Part shown: positions 1 to 8,431 of the stretch, one piece after another
Layout of the letters: every line of letters begins with the position of its first letter
Position numbering within the stretch: the first letter of the stretch is position 1
Assembly: GCF_030997045.1 (NCBI RefSeq)
Contig: NZ_CP116899.1
Coordinates: 4,116,001 to 4,180,000, forward strand
Direction of reading: 5' to 3'
From: Microbulbifer sp. TB1203
Lineage (GTDB): Bacteria > Pseudomonadota > Gammaproteobacteria > Pseudomonadales > Cellvibrionaceae
Length of the DNA stretch: 64,000 bases
Position numbers and translations under genes: made by a program
Notes under the pieces: generated by a model
What the model was told of the DNA's origin: nothing
Databases searched by the model: none
What the model saw: only the letters and a program-made list of their open reading frames with translations

Positions 1-1252
1 CCCGGTCGAGCCAGTCCTCGCGGCTCTCCTTCTCCCGCTTGCGGTCCTCGGCATTGCGCTCCTCGCCGCCATTGCCGTTGCCCAGGTGGCCGGCCAGGTC
101 CGCCTCGGTGGTGCGCGAGCCGGGTTTGACGCGGGTGACTTTTACCCGCTCCACCACGATATCCGGGGTGATGCCCTGGGCCTGGATGGAGCGGCCCTTG
201 GGGGTGAAATAGAGCGCGGTGGTCAGTTTGATGGCGCGTTCGTTGTTGATGGGGATCACCGTCTGCACCGAGCCCTTGCCGAAGCTGCCGGTGCCCATCA
301 CCACCGCGCGGCGGTGGTCCTGCAGGGCGCCGGCGACGATTTCTGCGGCGGAGGCGGAGCCCTCGTTGATCAGCACCACCAGCGGCGCGCCGTCGGTGAG
401 GTCGCCGGGTTCGGCGGAGTACTTCAGGTTGGCGGATTCGTTGCGGCCCTCGGTGTAGACCACCAGGCCTTCATCCAGGAAGGCGTCCGCCACTTCCACT
501 GAAGACTGCAGCACACCGCCGGGGTTGTTGCGCAGGTCGATCACCAGCCCTTTCAACTCGCCCTTTTTCTGCAGCTTTTTGATCTCCCGCGCCATGTCGC
601 CGCCGGTATCCAGCTGGAACTGGCTGATGCGCAGGTAACCGTAGCCTTTCTCCAACAGCTCGCTGCGCACACTGCGCACGCGCACGGTGTCCCGCTTGAT
701 GGTGACCTGGAAAGGCTCCTTGTAGCCCTTGCGCGCGATGGTCATGGTTACACTGCTGCCCTTGGGCCCGCGCATGCGCTCCACCGCTTCATCCAGGCTG
801 ACGCCCTTCATGGATTTGCCGGACAGGCGCAGGATCACGTCGCCGGCCTTGAGCCCGGCGCGGGCGGCGGGGGTGTCGTCCATGGGGGTGACCACGGTGA
901 TGTGTTCGTCCTGGATGCCCACTTCGATCCCCAGGCCGGCGAATTCGCCGGTGGTGTTGGCCTGCAGGTCGTCGAAGGATTCCCGGTCCAGGTAGGAGGA
1001 GTGGGGGTCCAACCCCTGCAGCATGCCCTTGATGGCGTACTCCAGCAGGGTGCTGTCATCGACTTCCTCGATATACCCCTGGCGGATCTGTTCGAACACT
1101 TTGGCGAAGTTGCGCAGATCTTCCAGCGGCAGGCGCATCTCGGCATCGGGGACGGTTATCGCCGGAGTTTCCCCTTCGCTGAGACCCATCAGCGGCAGTG
1201 CGGTTAGGGCGGCTGCGCCGATGAAAGTGGTCAGCGCTTTGGGAGTGAACAT
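1..1252 (-). CDS. ctpA: Carboxy-terminal processing protease, S41 family (3-prime end outside window)
   Basis: Periplasmic serine protease that trims C-termini of envelope proteins, including cell-wall hydrolases. I translated it from the ATG at 1252 (complement); it runs off the left edge, so about 417 codons are visible and the C-terminus is missing. It starts with an N-terminal signal segment (residues 1-25), then a PDZ domain (about 100-180) with GLGIEVG, and the S41 core. The Ser-Lys dyad is S301 in GSASASEI and K326 in SFGKGSVQ. It lies downstream of envC in the same direction, an order also seen next to gpmI in Pseudomonas. The LytM regulator next door fits a role in peptidoglycan remodelling. 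Identification is secure. Confidence 0.95.
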   Translation of the reverse strand, partial: MFTPKALTTFIGAAALTALPLMGLSEGETPAITVPDAEMRLPLEDLRNFAKVFEQIRQGYIEEVDDSTLLEYAIKGMLQGLDPHSSYLDRESFDDLQANTTGEFAGLGIEVGIQDEHITVVTPMDDTPAARAGLKAGDVILRLSGKSMKGVSLDEAVERMRGPKGSSVTMTIARKGYKEPFQVTIKRDTVRVRSVRSELLEKGYGYLRISQFQLDTGGDMAREIKKLQKKGELKGLVIDLRNNPGGVLQSSVEVADAFLDEGLVVYTEGRNESANLKYSAEPGDLTDGAPLVVLINEGSASAAEIVAGALQDHRRAVVMGTGSFGKGSVQTVIPINNERAIKLTTALYFTPKGRSIQAQGITPDIVVERVKVTRVKPGSRTTEADLAGHLGNGNGGEERNAEDRKREKESREDWLDR

Positions 1253-1395
1253 ACTGTGGAAACCTCTGCCTTATATCTTCGCTTCTTTGCGAAAGTGTAG
1301 ACCGCGGCGGCTGGCAGAGTTTTCAAGTTGGCGGACATTTTCACCATGTGAAAAGCGGACTGCCTTTCCGGCGCCTGTTTGGTAGGGGCGGATAT

Positions 1396-2517
1396 TCAGG
1401 AGCGGCACCATATCGTGGGGTCCTGCGGCTTGCCCCGGTGGCGGATCTCGAAGTAGAGGCCGCTCTGGCTGAGGCCGCCGCTGTCGCCGACCCGGGCGAT
1501 GGTATCGCCGCGCTCCACCCATTCCCCAAGGCTGCGGGTGAGCGATTGGTTGTGGCCGTAGAGGCTCATATAGCCGTCGCCGTGATCGAGGATCAGCAAC
1601 ATGCCCTGGCCGCGCAGATAGTCGGAGAATACCACCCGGCCGCGGTGGATGGCGCGCACCGGTTCGCCCTCGGGGGCGCGGATGGTGACCCCGGTCCAGG
1701 TGATGCCGTTGGCGCGGCGCTGGCCGTAGGCGTTGGCGCGGCGGCCCTTCGCCGGCCACTGCATGCGCCCGCGGTGTTTGGCGAAGGGCTGCTGGTCCTG
1801 CGGGCTCACCAGCGAGGCGATGGCCCGGCCCACTTCGTCCACCAGCCTCTGCAGGCGCGAGCGGTCGCCCTGCAGCTGCTGCAATTCGCCGCTCTTGTCG
1901 GCGAGGCGCGCGGCCAGTTTGTCCAGGGTGGACTGGCGCGCGCGGCGCGCGACCTGCAACTGGTTCTCCCGCTCTTGCAACTGGCGGCGCTCGGCGTCCA
2001 GGGTGTCGCGCTCGCGGCGGATGTTGCCGCTGACGGCTTCCAGGCCAGCGAGGGTGTCGAGGTAGTCGTCGATAACGCGGCTGCGTTCTTGGAGGAAGTA
2101 TTCGTGGTAGCGGAGCTGGCGGGCGATGTGTTGCGGATCTTGTTGGTTGAGGAGCAGCTTGATCTGCTCCTGTCTTCCCAGTCGGTAAGCGGCGGCGATC
2201 TCCTGCTCGACCCGCCGCTGCATACTTCGCCGCGATTCCTCCAGTTGCTGTTGCTCCTGTTTCAGCTCCCGCAGCTTGTCGGTGCGGCTGCGCATATCGT
2301 TTTTGATCTGGTCGACACGCCTGTGCAGCTCGGAGATATCCTTTTCATTCTCCTCCAGGTCCTTGAGCAGCTGGTCGCGCTGGCTCCGCACCTGGTTGAG
2401 TTCCTGTTGCAGCGATTCGATGCGCTGCTTGATTTCCCGCAGGCGCGCCTGCTGGTCCTCCTCCGCCCAGGCGGGCAGGACCAGCAACGCGGCGAGAACA
2501 GCGGTCAATATTTTCAT
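1396..2517 (-). CDS. envC: Murein hydrolase activator EnvC (degenerate LytM/M23 protein)
   Basis: Periplasmic activator of the division amidases AmiA/AmiB, recruited by FtsEX. The 373-residue product has a signal peptide (1-18), a long charged coiled coil (about 20-240) and a C-terminal LytM domain (about 260-373). The zinc ligands of active M23 peptidases are absent: the H-x(3)-D site reads GVTIRAPEG, and the HxH before FEIR reads SGLYFEIR. This is what is known for EnvC, which activates rather than cuts. It overlaps gpmI by 4 bases and is followed by ctpA, suggesting one transcript. Confidence 0.93.
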   Translation of the reverse strand: MKILTAVLAALLVLPAWAEEDQQARLREIKQRIESLQQELNQVRSQRDQLLKDLEENEKDISELHRRVDQIKNDMRSRTDKLRELKQEQQQLEESRRSMQRRVEQEIAAAYRLGRQEQIKLLLNQQDPQHIARQLRYHEYFLQERSRVIDDYLDTLAGLEAVSGNIRRERDTLDAERRQLQERENQLQVARRARQSTLDKLAARLADKSGELQQLQGDRSRLQRLVDEVGRAIASLVSPQDQQPFAKHRGRMQWPAKGRRANAYGQRRANGITWTGVTIRAPEGEPVRAIHRGRVVFSDYLRGQGMLLILDHGDGYMSLYGHNQSLTRSLGEWVERGDTIARVGDSGGLSQSGLYFEIRHRGKPQDPTIWCRS

Positions 2518-4073
2518 TGCTCGAATTGCACCAGGCTTTCGCCAGTCATCTCCTCCGGTTGCGGCAGGCCCATCAGCTCCAGCATGGTGGGAGCCACGTC
2601 CGCCAGGCTGCCGCCGTCGCGCAGGTGGAGTTTGCGCTCGCCGACGTAGACGAAGGGCACCGGCAGGGTGGAGTGCTGGGTGCTCACCTGGCCGGATTCG
2701 GGATCGTACATCTCTTCCACGTTACCGTGGTCCGCGGTGATCAGCACTTCGCCGCCGGCGGACAGCGCGGCGTCCACCACGCGGCTGACGCAGGCGTCCA
2801 GGGCTTCCACCGCCTTCACCGCCGCCTCGAACACCCCGGTGTGCCCGACCATGTCGCCGTTGGCATAGTTGCAGATAATGGTGTCGAAGTCGCCGCTGCC
2901 GATGGCCTTCACCAGTTTGTCGGTTACCTCCGGCGCGTTCATCTCCGGCTGCAGGTCGTAGGTAGCCACGTTCGGGGATTTGATCAGCTCGCGGGTCTCG
3001 CCGGAATAGGGGGTTTCGCGGCCGCCGCTGAAGAAGAAGGTGACGTGGGCGTACTTTTCGGTCTCGGCGATGCGCAGCTGGGTCTTGCCCAGTCCGGCGA
3101 GGTATTCGCCGAGGGAGTTGGTCATCTCCTCCGGCGGGAAGGCACAGCTGGCCTGGATATCGGCGGCGTATTCGGTGGTCATCACGAAGTCCGCCAGCTT
3201 GGGCGCAGCCTCGCGTTCGAAGCCGTCGAAGTCACTTTCGGTAAAGGCGCGGGTCAACTGGCGCGCGCGGTCCGGGCGGAAGTTCATATAAATGAGCGCA
3301 TCGCCGTCGGCGATCGGCGCCGGTTCGCCCACCAGGGTGGGGGCCACGAACTCGTCGTTCTCGCCGCGCTCATAGGCGGCGTTCAGGCCCGCCAGGGCAT
3401 CGTCGACCCGGTGCCCGGCCTTGCCCTGGGTGATCAGATCGTACACGGCGCGGGTCCTGTCCCAGCGCTGGTCCCGGTCCATGGCGTAGTAGCGGCCGGC
3501 GAGGCTGGCGATGCGCGCGGTGCCCAGGGAGTCGCATACCTGTTGCAGGCGCGCCAGTGAGGATTCGGCACTGCGCGGGGGGGTGTCGCGGCCGTCCAGG
3601 AAGGCGTGCAGGTAGATCTTCTGCGCGCCGCGCTGGGCGGCCAGGGTGGCCATGGCGATGATATGGTCCTCGTGGCTGTGCACCCCGCCTTCGGACAGCA
3701 GGCCCATGATATGCACCGCGCCGTTGTTGGCCACGGCCCTGTCCACCGCGCGGGTGTAGGCGGGGTTGCGGAAGAAGTCGCCGTCCTCGATCGCCTTGTT
3801 GATGCGGGTGAAGTTCTGGTACACCACGCGGCCGGCGCCCAGGGTCATATGCCCCACTTCCGAATTGCCCATCTGCCCCTCCGGCAGGCCCACAGCCATG
3901 CCGGAGGTCTGGATCAGGGTCTTCGGGCGGTTGGCCCAGAGGTCGTCCCACACCGGTGTTTTGGCCGCGTGGATGGCGTTGTGCTCGGGATTGTCGCTGT
4001 GGCCGAAGCCGTCCAGAATCAGCAGGACGAGGGGGCGCGGAGAGGTATGGTGCGGGGACTGCGCAGATGCCAT
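2514..4073 (-). CDS. gpmI: 2,3-bisphosphoglycerate-independent phosphoglycerate mutase
   Basis: Cytosolic glycolytic enzyme that interconverts 3- and 2-phosphoglycerate using two Mn ions. The 519-residue length is normal. The N-terminal metal motif is LLILDGFG (D21). The phospho-acceptor serine is S71 in MGNSEVGH. ITADHGNVE near residue 455 supplies further metal ligands. The first ATG (4073) follows directly after an A/T-rich stretch and a dispersed inverted repeat (4104-4147). It heads a leftward operon with envC and ctpA. Identification is secure. Confidence 0.97.
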   Translation of the reverse strand: MASAQSPHHTSPRPLVLLILDGFGHSDNPEHNAIHAAKTPVWDDLWANRPKTLIQTSGMAVGLPEGQMGNSEVGHMTLGAGRVVYQNFTRINKAIEDGDFFRNPAYTRAVDRAVANNGAVHIMGLLSEGGVHSHEDHIIAMATLAAQRGAQKIYLHAFLDGRDTPPRSAESSLARLQQVCDSLGTARIASLAGRYYAMDRDQRWDRTRAVYDLITQGKAGHRVDDALAGLNAAYERGENDEFVAPTLVGEPAPIADGDALIYMNFRPDRARQLTRAFTESDFDGFEREAAPKLADFVMTTEYAADIQASCAFPPEEMTNSLGEYLAGLGKTQLRIAETEKYAHVTFFFSGGRETPYSGETRELIKSPNVATYDLQPEMNAPEVTDKLVKAIGSGDFDTIICNYANGDMVGHTGVFEAAVKAVEALDACVSRVVDAALSAGGEVLITADHGNVEEMYDPESGQVSTQHSTLPVPFVYVGERKLHLRDGGSLADVAPTMLELMGLPQPEEMTGESLVQFEQ

Positions 4074-4103
4074 AGCGGAAAATTCCTATACCGATGTGAG
4101 TTG

Positions 4104-4147
4104 AACCTGAATCTGTGACTTCCGCCCTGAAGGCACGGATTCAGGTT
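4104..4147. repeat. Dispersed inverted repeat, compact copy
   Basis: Two 19-base arms, AACCTGAATCTGTGACTTC and GAAGGCACGGATTCAGGTT, pair almost perfectly around a 6-base loop in the gene-free gap between gpmI and the rhodanese gene. The same arms recur at 52068-52086 and 52214-52232 with about 127 bases between them. The gap's position between divergent genes argues against a simple terminator. It looks like a MITE or REP-type extragenic element. Confidence 0.75.
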
Positions 4148-4300
4148 GGAGCCAACGGCGGATTTTAACCTGTTTGCGCCCTCCAGGTCAGGTGTCCCGG
4201 TGGCGGGATGGCGAAATCACTGGTTAAGATTTCGCCACAATCGTGTATACTCCCGCCCCTGCCGACAAGGCAATAACAAGGCTAATCTCTTGGGGGAGCG

Positions 4301-4711
4301 GTGGATTTTTTCGTTTTTATGAGCGAGCAGTGGCTGCTGGTCAGCCTTCTGGTGGTTTTGCTCTACGCCTTTGCGCTCAGCGAGCGCTATAAAGCCGGCA
4401 CGCCCGCCTCGGTGCACGAGGTGACGCGGCTGATCAACAGCGAAGGGGCGCGGGTGCTGGATATCCGCGACAAGAGCGAGTACAGCGCCGGGCACATCGT
4501 CGACGCCCTGCATATCCCCCACGGCCAGGTGGCGGAGCGGATTGCGGAGCTGGCCAAGGTAAAGGACAAGCCGCTGATCGTGGCGGATAAGATGGGCCAG
4601 CACGCCGGCGCCGTGGGCCGTCTGCTCAAGCGCGATGGGTTCCAGGTGCGGCGGCTGCAGGGGGGGATGGTCGAGTGGTCCAACCAGAACCTGCCGCTGG
4701 TGAAGGGTTGA
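4301..4711 (+). CDS. Membrane-anchored rhodanese-like protein (YibN type), catalytic Cys replaced
   Basis: One N-terminal transmembrane helix (about residues 10-27) followed by a single rhodanese domain (about 37-135), as in YibN proteins. Active sulfurtransferases carry a cysteine at the start of the active-site loop; here the aligned position in PLIVADKMGQHAG is Asp96, so the protein is probably not a classical sulfurtransferase. The GTG at 4301 sits very close to the GGGGGAG run; ATG 4319 is an alternative start. It is the first gene of rhodanese-grxC-secB, the order known from Pseudomonas, where the context suggests envelope or thiol functions. Confidence 0.85.
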   Translation: MDFFVFMSEQWLLVSLLVVLLYAFALSERYKAGTPASVHEVTRLINSEGARVLDIRDKSEYSAGHIVDALHIPHGQVAERIAELAKVKDKPLIVADKMGQHAGAVGRLLKRDGFQVRRLQGGMVEWSNQNLPLVKG

Positions 4712-4712
4712 T

Positions 4713-4991
4713 ATGGTCGCCAGTAACGGTGCAGTCATGGCCCAAGTAGTAATTTATACCACCCGCTTCTGTCCCTACTGTATCCACGCCAAGCACCTGC
4801 TGGACAGCAAGGGCGTCGAATATCGCGAGATACCGGTGGACGGCGACCCCGAACTGCGCGCGCAGATGGCCGCCAGGGCGGGTAGTCGCACGGTGCCGCA
4901 AATCTGGATCGGTGAGCGCCACGTGGGCGGTTGCGACCAACTGGTGGCGCTGGAGCGGAGCGGCCAGCTCGACAAGCTGTTGGCCGCCTGA
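4713..4991 (+). CDS. grxC: Glutaredoxin 3
   Basis: Small cytosolic thiol-disulfide oxidoreductase that uses glutathione. The CPYC active site lies in TTRFCPYC, and TVPQIWIG carries the cis-proline that binds glutathione. ATG 4713 has GAAGGG 5 bases upstream and gives 92 residues. ATG 4737 (MAQVVIYTT) would give the usual 84-residue core and may be the real start. It begins 1 base after the rhodanese stop and precedes secB. Confidence 0.94.
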   Translation: MVASNGAVMAQVVIYTTRFCPYCIHAKHLLDSKGVEYREIPVDGDPELRAQMAARAGSRTVPQIWIGERHVGGCDQLVALERSGQLDKLLAA

Positions 4992-5102
4992 GATGGTATT
5001 CAGGCCTTGAAAAGGTGTTCATGGGCCCCATTTGAAGGACTTTACAGGGAGTCTTTCTCACGGAAGGCAGAAATCAACTCAATATAATGCACAGGCAGTA
5101 AC

Positions 5103-5603
5103 ATGGCTGAAGAACAGAACGGCGCAGCGGCAAACGCAGAGGCTTCAAAAGTACAGTTCGCGATGCAGCGCATCTATCTCAAAGATCTCTCCTTCGAGAC
5201 CCCCATGGGCGCGGAGATCTTCAAGAAGCAGTGGAAGCCCCAGGTCAACCAGGAGCTGAACACCAAGACCGACAAGATCGACGAGGATCTGTACGAAGTC
5301 TCCCTGACCCTGACCATCACCATCAAGCTGGAAGACGAGACCGCCTTCCTGGTGGAAGTGAAGCAGGCCGGTCTGTTCGCCATCAAGGGCCTGGAGGGCC
5401 AGCAGCTGGCCCAGGCGCTGAACACCGCCTGCCCGCAGATTCTCTTCCCCTACGCCCGCGAAGTGGTGGACAACGTGGTGACCAAGGGTTCCTTCCCGGC
5501 CCTGATGCTGCCGCCGATCAACTTCGACGCCCTGTTCGCCGCGGCCCTGGCCCAGGCGCAGCAGCAGGCGGAAGGCGCGAAAGAGGAACAGGCCGACGCC
5601 TGA
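5103..5603 (+). CDS. secB: Protein-export chaperone SecB
   Basis: Tetrameric cytosolic chaperone that holds presecretory proteins unfolded and hands them to SecA. The 166-residue product matches the family throughout: the N-terminal QRIYLKDLSFETP, the SecA-contacting acidic strand region around TLTITIKLEDETAFLVEV, and the C-terminal LPPINFDALF. The C-terminal tail is Gln/Ala/Glu-rich. A strong terminator follows at 5624-5647. Confidence 0.97.
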   Translation: MAEEQNGAAANAEASKVQFAMQRIYLKDLSFETPMGAEIFKKQWKPQVNQELNTKTDKIDEDLYEVSLTLTITIKLEDETAFLVEVKQAGLFAIKGLEGQQLAQALNTACPQILFPYAREVVDNVVTKGSFPALMLPPINFDALFAAALAQAQQQAEGAKEEQADA

Positions 5604-5623
5604 TCCCTGCCCGCTGAGCGCAG

Positions 5624-5647
5624 AAAGGCCCCATTCGGGGCCTTTTT
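5624..5647 (+). terminator. Rho-independent terminator after secB
   Basis: AAAGGCCCC, loop ATTC, GGGGCCTTTTTT: a 9-bp GC-rich stem followed by a T-run, about 20 bases after the secB stop. Confidence 0.9.
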
Positions 5648-5731
5648 TGTGTCCGGCGTTTCCCGGCTCTGCCTTGTGGCGCAGTGCGACTTGGCATAGG
5701 CTCGGGGCATATTCACAAGTGGAGAATTGCC

Positions 5732-6079
5732 ATGGCTCATCAGGGAAGCTGTCACTGCGGGCGCATCGCCTTCGAAGTGGAAGGGGATATCGACCAGGTA
5801 ATGGAATGCAACTGTTCCCACTGCAGCAGAAAGGGTTACCTGCTGTGGTTCCGTCCCCGGGAGCAGCTCCGCCTCGCCACCGGAGAGGACGACCTGGCCA
5901 CCTACACCTTCAACAAGCACGCGATAAAACACCATTTTTGCCCCGACTGTGGTTGCGCGCCCTTTGGTTTTGGCAGTATGCCGGACGGGGAGCCGATGGC
6001 GGCGGTGAATGTGCGCTGCCTGGAGGGTGTGGAGCCCGGCAAGCTGTCGATCCAGCAGGTGGACGGCAAGAGCTTCTGA
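5732..6079 (+). CDS. GFA-family zinc protein (glutathione-dependent formaldehyde-activating-like)
   Basis: A 115-residue Mss4-like fold protein of the GFA/CENP-V family. The zinc cysteines are visible as GSCHCG near the start, CNCSHCS in the middle and HHFCPDCG. ATG 5732 has GTGGAGAA 8 bases upstream; the longer frame from 5684 lacks such support. The substrate of this family is usually unknown, so formaldehyde activity should not be assumed. The next gene starts immediately at its stop codon, so the two are probably cotranscribed. Confidence 0.88.
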   Translation: MAHQGSCHCGRIAFEVEGDIDQVMECNCSHCSRKGYLLWFRPREQLRLATGEDDLATYTFNKHAIKHHFCPDCGCAPFGFGSMPDGEPMAAVNVRCLEGVEPGKLSIQQVDGKSF

Positions 6080-6529
6080 ATGCAGTGGGATTTACCGCAG
6101 CCCTTCGTCTGGAAAGTCACGGTGCAGCCGGAACATGTGGACGGCCTGCACCACGCCAACAACGCCGAGTATGTGCGCTGGTGCGAGCGCGCCGGCTGGG
6201 CCCACAGCGCGGCGCTGGGGCTGGATGTCTCGGGTTACCAGGAGCTCGACCGGGGCATGGCCATCCGCCACGCGGAGTACGACTATATACTGGCGGCGAG
6301 AGAGGGCGACGAACTGCTGTTCGGTACCTGGCTCACCAAAGTCGACGGGCGCTTGAACATGGCCCGCCGCTTCCAGGTATTCCGCGCCGGTGACCGGGCG
6401 CTGATACTGCGTGCCCAGTGGCAGATGGTGTGCATCGAGCTGTCCAGCGGCAGACCCAGGCGGATGCCGGAAGTCTTCAAGGAAATCTACAGCCCGGCAG
6501 TCATTGCCCCGGAGGCCGATCGTGAGTGA
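6080..6529 (+). CDS. Acyl-CoA thioesterase, hotdog fold (YbgC/4-HBT type)
   Basis: Predicted cytosolic thioesterase of 149 residues. The 4-hydroxybenzoyl-CoA thioesterase signature lies at residues about 20-36 (DGLHHANNAEYVRW), although the usual catalytic D-x-x-G-H arrangement is slightly altered. The rest keeps hotdog features such as ILAAREGDELLFGTW. It starts right at the GFA stop and overlaps the SDR gene by 8 bases, so the three form an operon. The acyl substrate cannot be read from sequence. Confidence 0.85.
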   Translation: MQWDLPQPFVWKVTVQPEHVDGLHHANNAEYVRWCERAGWAHSAALGLDVSGYQELDRGMAIRHAEYDYILAAREGDELLFGTWLTKVDGRLNMARRFQVFRAGDRALILRAQWQMVCIELSSGRPRRMPEVFKEIYSPAVIAPEADRE

Positions 6530-7388
6530 AGAATTTGTCACCCTGACCGAAAACACCGGTGCCCTCAAAGGCAGAACAGTATTTATCACCGGTGCCAGTC
6601 GCGGTATCGGCCGCGCCATCGCGCTCAAGTGCGCCGCCGATGGCGCCAACATTGTGATCGCCGCCAAGTCTGCCGAGCCGCATCCCAAGCTGCCCGGCAC
6701 CATCCACTCGGTGGCGGCCGAGGTGGAGGCGGCCGGTGGTACGGCGCTGCCGCTGCAGGTGGATGTGCGCGAGGAAAAGCAGGTGGCGGACGCCATGGCG
6801 CGGGCCGCGGAAACGTTCGGCGGTATCGACGCGGTGGTGAACAACGCCGGTGCCATCAGTCTCACCAATGTGGAATCCACCCCGCCCAAGCGCTACGACC
6901 TGATGCAGAATGTCAACAGCCGCGCTGTCTACCTCACCGCACACCTGGCTGCGCCCTATCTCAAGCAGTCGCCCAATGGGCATATTCTCAGCCTCTCGCC
7001 CCCCCTCAACCTGAAGCCCGAATGGCTGGGACCTTGTGCGCCCTATGCGCTGTCAAAGTTCGGCATGACCATCCTGAGCATGGGTTTGGCGGAGGAACTG
7101 CGCGAGGCCGGGATCAGCGTCGCCACTCTGTGGCCGCGCACCCTGGTGGCCACCGCGGCGATCGAGTTCGCGGTGGGCAACCGCGAGATGTTCGAACAGA
7201 GCCGCAAACCGGCGATCATGGCGGACGCCGCCTATGAAATCCTGCTCACGGAAAACGGGGCGCTCAACGGCTGCCAGCTGATCGACGAGGAACTGCTGGG
7301 TGAGCGCGGGGTGAGCGACTTTACCGACTACGCCCACAACCCGGCCAAAGCCGGCGAACTGGCCGTGGACCTGTTTCTCGATCCATAG
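6522..7388 (+). CDS. Short-chain dehydrogenase/reductase (HSDL2-like)
   Basis: NAD(P)-dependent oxidoreductase. The Rossmann motif TGASRGIG and NNAG are present, and the catalytic Tyr/Lys is in YALSK with the Ser in ILSLSPP, the arrangement typical of hydroxysteroid dehydrogenase-like 2 proteins. I chose GTG 6522 because GGAGG sits 6 bases upstream; the frame open from 6411 lies inside the thioesterase gene. This gives 288 residues. The pairing with a thioesterase suggests fatty acyl or lipid metabolism; the exact substrate is unknown. Confidence 0.88.
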   Translation: MSEEFVTLTENTGALKGRTVFITGASRGIGRAIALKCAADGANIVIAAKSAEPHPKLPGTIHSVAAEVEAAGGTALPLQVDVREEKQVADAMARAAETFGGIDAVVNNAGAISLTNVESTPPKRYDLMQNVNSRAVYLTAHLAAPYLKQSPNGHILSLSPPLNLKPEWLGPCAPYALSKFGMTILSMGLAEELREAGISVATLWPRTLVATAAIEFAVGNREMFEQSRKPAIMADAAYEILLTENGALNGCQLIDEELLGERGVSDFTDYAHNPAKAGELAVDLFLDP

Positions 7389-7407
7389 CGAAAGCGGGGG
7401 GAATGAA

Positions 7408-8001
7408 ATGACCAGTGATAGCGATCTGTTTCAGGACGCCCTGGGCGAACTGGGGGACGTGCGCCCACTGCCGCGGGAGCGCCGCGAAAAGAGAGTGGCG
7501 CTGAAAAAAGACAGCGCAGCGGAGTTGAACCGCCATATGCGCCGCGAGGCGGCCACCCGCGAAACCGCGGCGGAACTGAACCCTCTCGCCGGCGAGTTCG
7601 CGGAGCCGGTGGACCCCTGGGACCCGCTGGAATTCAAGCGCGACGGCGTGCAGAACGGCGTTTATCGCAATCTGCGCCTGGGCAAATACCGGGTGGATGC
7701 GCGGCTCGACCTGCACCGGCACACGGTGGAAATGGCGCGCCGGGCGGTGTTCGAATTTGTGCGCGATTGCGTGGAGGCGGATGTGCGCTGCGCGCTGATT
7801 ACCCACGGCAAGGGAGAGGGGCGCGCGCAGCCGGCGCTGCTGAAGAGCTGCGTCAACTGCTGGCTGCCGCAGCTGCACGAGGTGCTCGCCTTCCACAGCG
7901 CGCAGAAGCAGCACGGTGGCCTGGGGGCCACTTATATTTTGCTGCGCAAGAGCGAGCGCAAAAGGCAGGATAACCTGGAAAAACACCAGCGCCGCAAGTA
8001 G
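7408..8001 (+). CDS. Smr-domain protein (SmrA-like nuclease)
   Basis: A 197-residue protein with a charged N-terminal region and a C-terminal Smr domain (about 95-190). The nuclease signatures LDLHRHTVEMA and ITHGKGEGR are intact. Smr proteins nick DNA or cut mRNA at stalled ribosomes; which applies here is unclear. Its TAG stop at 7999-8001 is part of the GTAG head of a REP element that begins at 7998, so the native 3-prime end was either replaced or trimmed by the repeat. Confidence 0.9.
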   Translation: MTSDSDLFQDALGELGDVRPLPRERREKRVALKKDSAAELNRHMRREAATRETAAELNPLAGEFAEPVDPWDPLEFKRDGVQNGVYRNLRLGKYRVDARLDLHRHTVEMARRAVFEFVRDCVEADVRCALITHGKGEGRAQPALLKSCVNCWLPQLHEVLAFHSAQKQHGGLGATYILLRKSERKRQDNLEKHQRRK

Positions 8002-8023
8002 GAGCGGCCCATGGCCGCGATCG
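7998..8023 (+). repeat. REP element, forward copy
   Basis: GTAGGAGCGGCCCATGGCC followed by GCGATCG. It is the same unit as at 55187-55212 and, inverted, at 55233-55258. The GTAG head is the hallmark of REPs mobilised by RAYT transposases. It pairs with the inverted copy at 8235-8260. Confidence 0.85.
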
Positions 8024-8234
8024 ATTTAACTATTCTACATAGGTAACTACCCACCCCTGTGGCACTAAGCCGGGACCTGGGCGGCCCTGCTACCGGCAGC
8101 CGTTCGTTCAACAGCCTCATCGGCAAACGTCTCTCGAACGGCTTCCGGTATCAGGGCCTTCTCATCAAGTTCCGGTATCTTTTCCTGAGTCCTGAGCCCC
8201 GAGTCCCGAGGGCGAGTAGTTGCCGGCACAGACT

Positions 8235-8260
8235 GATCGCGGCCAGCGGCCGCTCCTGCA
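8235..8260 (-). repeat. REP element, inverted copy
   Basis: Reads GCAGGAGCGGCCGCTGGCC then GCGATC on the complement. It differs slightly in the loop (GCCGCTGGC instead of GCCCATGGC), the same variant as at 42573-42602. With 7998-8023 it brackets a gene-free stretch of about 210 bases that contains nothing recognisable. Confidence 0.8.
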
Positions 8261-8294
8261 CCGAACCGCCACTGTCATCCATTTGTCACACCGC

Positions 8295-8416
8295 AGCGGT
8301 AGGATGCAATCACAACGAAACGCTTGTCTCGTCTCACAAAGTTTGAGGCTTTCGTTGTTCTTCTCTCAATCTTCTTGATTGTCATCGCTGTGGCGGCCAA
8401 GTGGCCGCCCTTTTTT
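8295..8416 (+). ncRNA. Candidate small RNA ending in a terminator
   Basis: This gene-free stretch holds three nested or serial hairpins: ACAACGAAA (8312-8320) with TTTCGTTGT (8350-8358); CAATC-TTCTT-GATTG (8367-8381); and GGCGGCCA-AG-TGGCCGCC followed by CTTTTTT (8392-8416), a textbook terminator. The upstream Smr gene ends 390 bases away behind two REPs, so the terminator may serve a transcript of its own. The 5-prime end is a guess; no convincing promoter was found. A terminator for read-through from upstream is the alternative. Confidence 0.4.
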
Positions 8417-8431
8417 AATTCGCCGAATTGA

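Noticed and set aside
1396..1730. EnvC lacking M23 zinc ligands as an oddity
   Set aside because: Loss of zinc ligands is normal for EnvC, an activator rather than an enzyme.
1348..2649. A 433-codon open frame on the + strand
   Set aside because: It lies opposite envC; its composition is that of an antisense frame in high-GC DNA, and envC is clearly the coding strand.
2517..3560. A 347-codon open frame on the + strand
   Set aside because: Antisense to gpmI, whose active-site motifs are intact.
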